A DNA stretch of 6,279 nt from an uncultured Elusimicrobiales bacterium (lineage in GTDB: Bacteria > Elusimicrobiota > Elusimicrobia > Elusimicrobiales > Elusimicrobiaceae). The notes under the pieces are model-generated. The model was not told the origin of the DNA and made no database searches. It saw only the letters and a program-made list of their open reading frames with translations. Both the position numbers and the translations under genes were made by a program. Below, piece by piece: positions 4,226 to 6,279 of the stretch; positions within the stretch are counted from its first letter, which is position 1, and each line of letters begins with the position of its first letter. Location: positions 1 to 6,279 of the forward strand of contig CAKUDJ010000055.1 of NCBI GenBank assembly GCA_934644855.1. The letters run 5' to 3'.

Positions 4226-6279
4226 TTAATTTACATACAGGGTTTCGGCCGCGCTGTGTGCGCCAAATTCCGGCGCGTACATGGATTGCACCTGCGTGGC
4301 AGGCACCCGGTATTCTCCGGCGGTACCTGGCCGCAATACATAAGTGAGGGTAAAGGTCCCCGCAGGCACGCGGTTCAAATAAAACCGGGTGGAAGCCTCT
4401 TTATTTTCCTGATACATAGGCAGCGGCTCTGCCGTCCAGCCGGACAGGAGCGAATCACTTTCAAATCCGGCGGGTTTGGGGTCCGAAAGCAGTACATAGT
4501 CAAAGGCGCTGTCCGCGGTGAGGGTTAAATGCACTTCCACTTCGTCGCCCGCCTGTACCGGGGTTAAGTCTTCCAAACGGCGCAATTTGGGCTCTCCCTC
4601 TTGCGTGTATTTTAAGAAGTATTCCCGCGTGACCTGAATGACCCCTTTGGGCGAGGCCGCAGTCTTGGGGGTGGAATACACCACGGACAGGGAGGCAAAA
4701 TCTTCCGCCCCACCCTGTTTGGTAATTTGGGCCGTGTATAACTCTTTGGTGAGGCCGCTGCGGCGCGTGTAGCGCGGGTCCGCCGCAAAGTCTAACGGTT
4801 GGAGTGTGATTTTTTCCTGCACCGGGCCCCAATGTAAAGTATAGTGGGCGGACTCACTTAAAAAGCCTTTTTGGTTCATATAATTTAATAACGCAAAAAC
4901 GGCTTGGGCGGCCGAGCGGGGGCTTTCCCAAACGGTAGCTTTGCCGTTAAACAAGAGCCACCGGGCCATAGCCGCCGTTTGCGGGGCCTGCGGGCGGATT
5001 TCCAACAGCGTTTGCAGGGTGGCCGTTTGGGTGGAAAGCGTGTCGCGGTACCAGACCCAACTTTGGGGTTCCGGCGCAAAGTGCGCGCCGGTCAGCGGGT
5101 CGTCCTGCAAGCGGGAAAGCACCAAATCCAAATACTTTTGGGCTTTGGCTTCCTGCCCTAAACGGTGGAAGACCGCCGCCGCATACGTTTGGCCCAGCGG
5201 GGTCATAAAGCGGGCGTATTTATCGGCATACGCCGCCCAGTTTTGCACGTCTTCCCGCGCCGTTTTCACTTCGTTCCACTCCGCCGGGAACGCGGTTAGC
5301 ACATACGCCGCATACAGGGCGTGTGCCACATCCGTTTCGCCGGGCGTTTTGCTTTGGCTTAAACGGCGGTTGACGGCGGCCACCGCAAAGGTATAGGCTT
5401 TTTTAGCCATCGCTTGCGGAAGTTGCGCCTGCGCCCGCGCGGCTTGCGCAAAGTTATCCAAGGCGTAGAGGGTTAAGTATTCGTCGTCATTTCCGCCGGG
5501 GAGCCAAGTAAACGCGCCGTCCGCATTTTGATATTTTTTAAGGGCGGCTACGGTTTTGGCTTGTTGGCGGGCCACGGTTTCCGGCTCAAACAGGCTGATG
5601 AGGTTGCTTTCCTGCACCGGGCGGCCTTGGGAAATAGCCAGCCACGGCGTTTGCTCTAACAGCGTTAAGCGCAGGGGGTCTGTTTCGTCCCACGCCGGGG
5701 TAAGCGTATGGCGTTTGGGCAGTTTGTCAGCCGCCTGCCGCAGGGCCGGATATTGTTGGTAAAAGCTGTGCGTGACCGCGAGCGGCACATAGCGGTTGAG
5801 CAGGCTGAGCAAGTCTTGCCGTTGGGAGGACAAGAGTTGCGGCACGCGGTTAAATACGTTCAGGGCCAAACTCGGGTTGATTTGCAAGACGGCGGTTTCG
5901 GGCTTGGCTTGCGGTTGGCGGATTAGCTCCGTCAGTTCCAACGTGTTGGAGCCGTTTTGTAAGGCTTTATTTACGCTGGCCAGTAAGCGCTCTTTACTGG
6001 GCAAAACCGGGATAGTTTTGGACTCGGCATCCATTTGCCGTCCGGCGCGGGCCGTCACGGTAATATCGGTCATTTCCGGGGTGGAATTTACCGTGCTTTC
6101 CCACGCGGCAAAAACGGTCTGCCCCGCCGGAACGGTGACGGTTTTAACCGCTTTTTTAATGCCGAAAATCTCTTTGGCGTCAATACCGTTTTGCTGAATG
6201 TTCAGCTCCACCTGCGCGGTTATTTTCCGCTTGGTTAAGTTGGTTAGCGCCGCTTGCAGGGTGGTTTTGTCGCCCTCGC
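4226..6279 (-). CDS. Bacterial alpha-2-macroglobulin family protein lacking the thioester, C-terminal part (5' end outside window)
   Basis: The reading frame is open from the window edge to TAA at 4226-4228, giving 683 residues; such proteins are usually 1500-2000 long, so this is the C-terminal part. Visible residues 1-90 (starting EGDKTTLQAALTNLT) resemble the alpha-2-macroglobulin beta domain before the toroid and end in TIPVLPSKE. An alpha-helical, thioester-domain-like region follows (about 92-460), with LLEQTPWL (206-213) and DGAFTWLPGGNDDEYLT (253-269). The C-terminal receptor-binding-like beta domain (about 560-683) has VLLSDPKPAGFE (595-606), FYLNRVPAGT (632-641) and the late MYAPEF (666-671). 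No CxEQ thioester occurs, and there is no cysteine in the visible part. Family members sit in the periplasm or on the envelope and are thought to trap proteases. Loss of the thioester suggests non-covalent trapping or a structural role. A GTG at 6211 could be mistaken for the start, but homology continues upstream of it. The signal peptide or lipobox and the bait region are not visible. Confidence 0.87.
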   Translation of the reverse strand, partial: EGDKTTLQAALTNLTKRKITAQVELNIQQNGIDAKEIFGIKKAVKTVTVPAGQTVFAAWESTVNSTPEMTDITVTARAGRQMDAESKTIPVLPSKERLLASVNKALQNGSNTLELTELIRQPQAKPETAVLQINPSLALNVFNRVPQLLSSQRQDLLSLLNRYVPLAVTHSFYQQYPALRQAADKLPKRHTLTPAWDETDPLRLTLLEQTPWLAISQGRPVQESNLISLFEPETVARQQAKTVAALKKYQNADGAFTWLPGGNDDEYLTLYALDNFAQAARAQAQLPQAMAKKAYTFAVAAVNRRLSQSKTPGETDVAHALYAAYVLTAFPAEWNEVKTAREDVQNWAAYADKYARFMTPLGQTYAAAVFHRLGQEAKAQKYLDLVLSRLQDDPLTGAHFAPEPQSWVWYRDTLSTQTATLQTLLEIRPQAPQTAAMARWLLFNGKATVWESPRSAAQAVFALLNYMNQKGFLSESAHYTLHWGPVQEKITLQPLDFAADPRYTRRSGLTKELYTAQITKQGGAEDFASLSVVYSTPKTAASPKGVIQVTREYFLKYTQEGEPKLRRLEDLTPVQAGDEVEVHLTLTADSAFDYVLLSDPKPAGFESDSLLSGWTAEPLPMYQENKEASTRFYLNRVPAGTFTLTYVLRPGTAGEYRVPATQVQSMYAPEFGAHSAAETLYVN

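Noticed and set aside
4208..4528. Plus-strand open frame starting in the terminator region
   Set aside because: It is antisense to the conserved C-terminal domain of the macroglobulin and begins inside the terminator hairpin, with no promoter seen.
6209..6211. GTG as the start of the macroglobulin gene
   Set aside because: The frame stays open to the window edge, and the 22 residues upstream (EGDKTTLQAALTNLT and following) fit the family's beta domain. The gene is therefore cut by the window, not started here.
4226..6279. Macroglobulin as a pseudogene because the thioester is missing
   Set aside because: The frame is intact over 683 residues with well-conserved C-terminal motifs, and thioester-less members are a known natural class.

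Overview
All four genes in this window lie on the minus strand, so transcription runs from high to low coordinates. The order is: the 3' end of a large alpha-2-macroglobulin-family gene (about 4226-6279), a short AT-rich intergenic region with a terminator and a promoter (4122-4225), then a tightly packed amino-sugar uptake operon: nagF (1623-4121), nagE (127-1611) and the first 45 codons of nagB (1-136). About 98% of the window is coding. No RNA gene, insertion sequence, CRISPR array or phage gene is visible.

The operon encodes a nearly self-contained phosphotransferase system (PTS) for N-acetylglucosamine. NagF is an 832-residue fusion of a glucose-type IIA domain, HPr and enzyme I. NagE is a 494-residue IIC-IIB membrane permease that lacks the C-terminal IIA domain found in E. 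coli NagE. The inferred phosphate path is PEP, NagF His454 (EI), NagF His182 (HPr), NagF His74 (IIA), NagE Cys433 (IIB), then the sugar entering through IIC. NagB would convert glucosamine-6-phosphate to fructose-6-phosphate and ammonia. The deacetylase NagA that normally acts between them is not in the window and may lie beyond position 1. The genes are 11 bp apart (nagF-nagE) and overlap by 10 bp (nagE-nagB), which suggests co-translation.

The upstream gene is a bacterial alpha-2-macroglobulin homologue of the type that has the toroid (TED-like) domain but no Cys-x-Glu-Gln thioester. The 683 visible residues contain no cysteine at all. This protein is presumably periplasmic or anchored in the envelope, which points to a Gram-negative-type cell. 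A strong intrinsic terminator separates it from the nag operon, so the two units are probably transcribed independently.

The host appears to be a GC-rich, diderm, sugar-fermenting bacterium. The thioester-less macroglobulin resembles forms I know from Bacteroidetes, but the PTS argues against typical Bacteroidetes. A host-associated lineage such as Elusimicrobiota is a guess that the window cannot confirm. Nothing here is clearly a new system. The points most worth a second look are the thioester-less macroglobulin, the fused PTS relay with small departures in its enzyme I motifs, and a one-residue gap in the NagB phosphate loop at the window edge.
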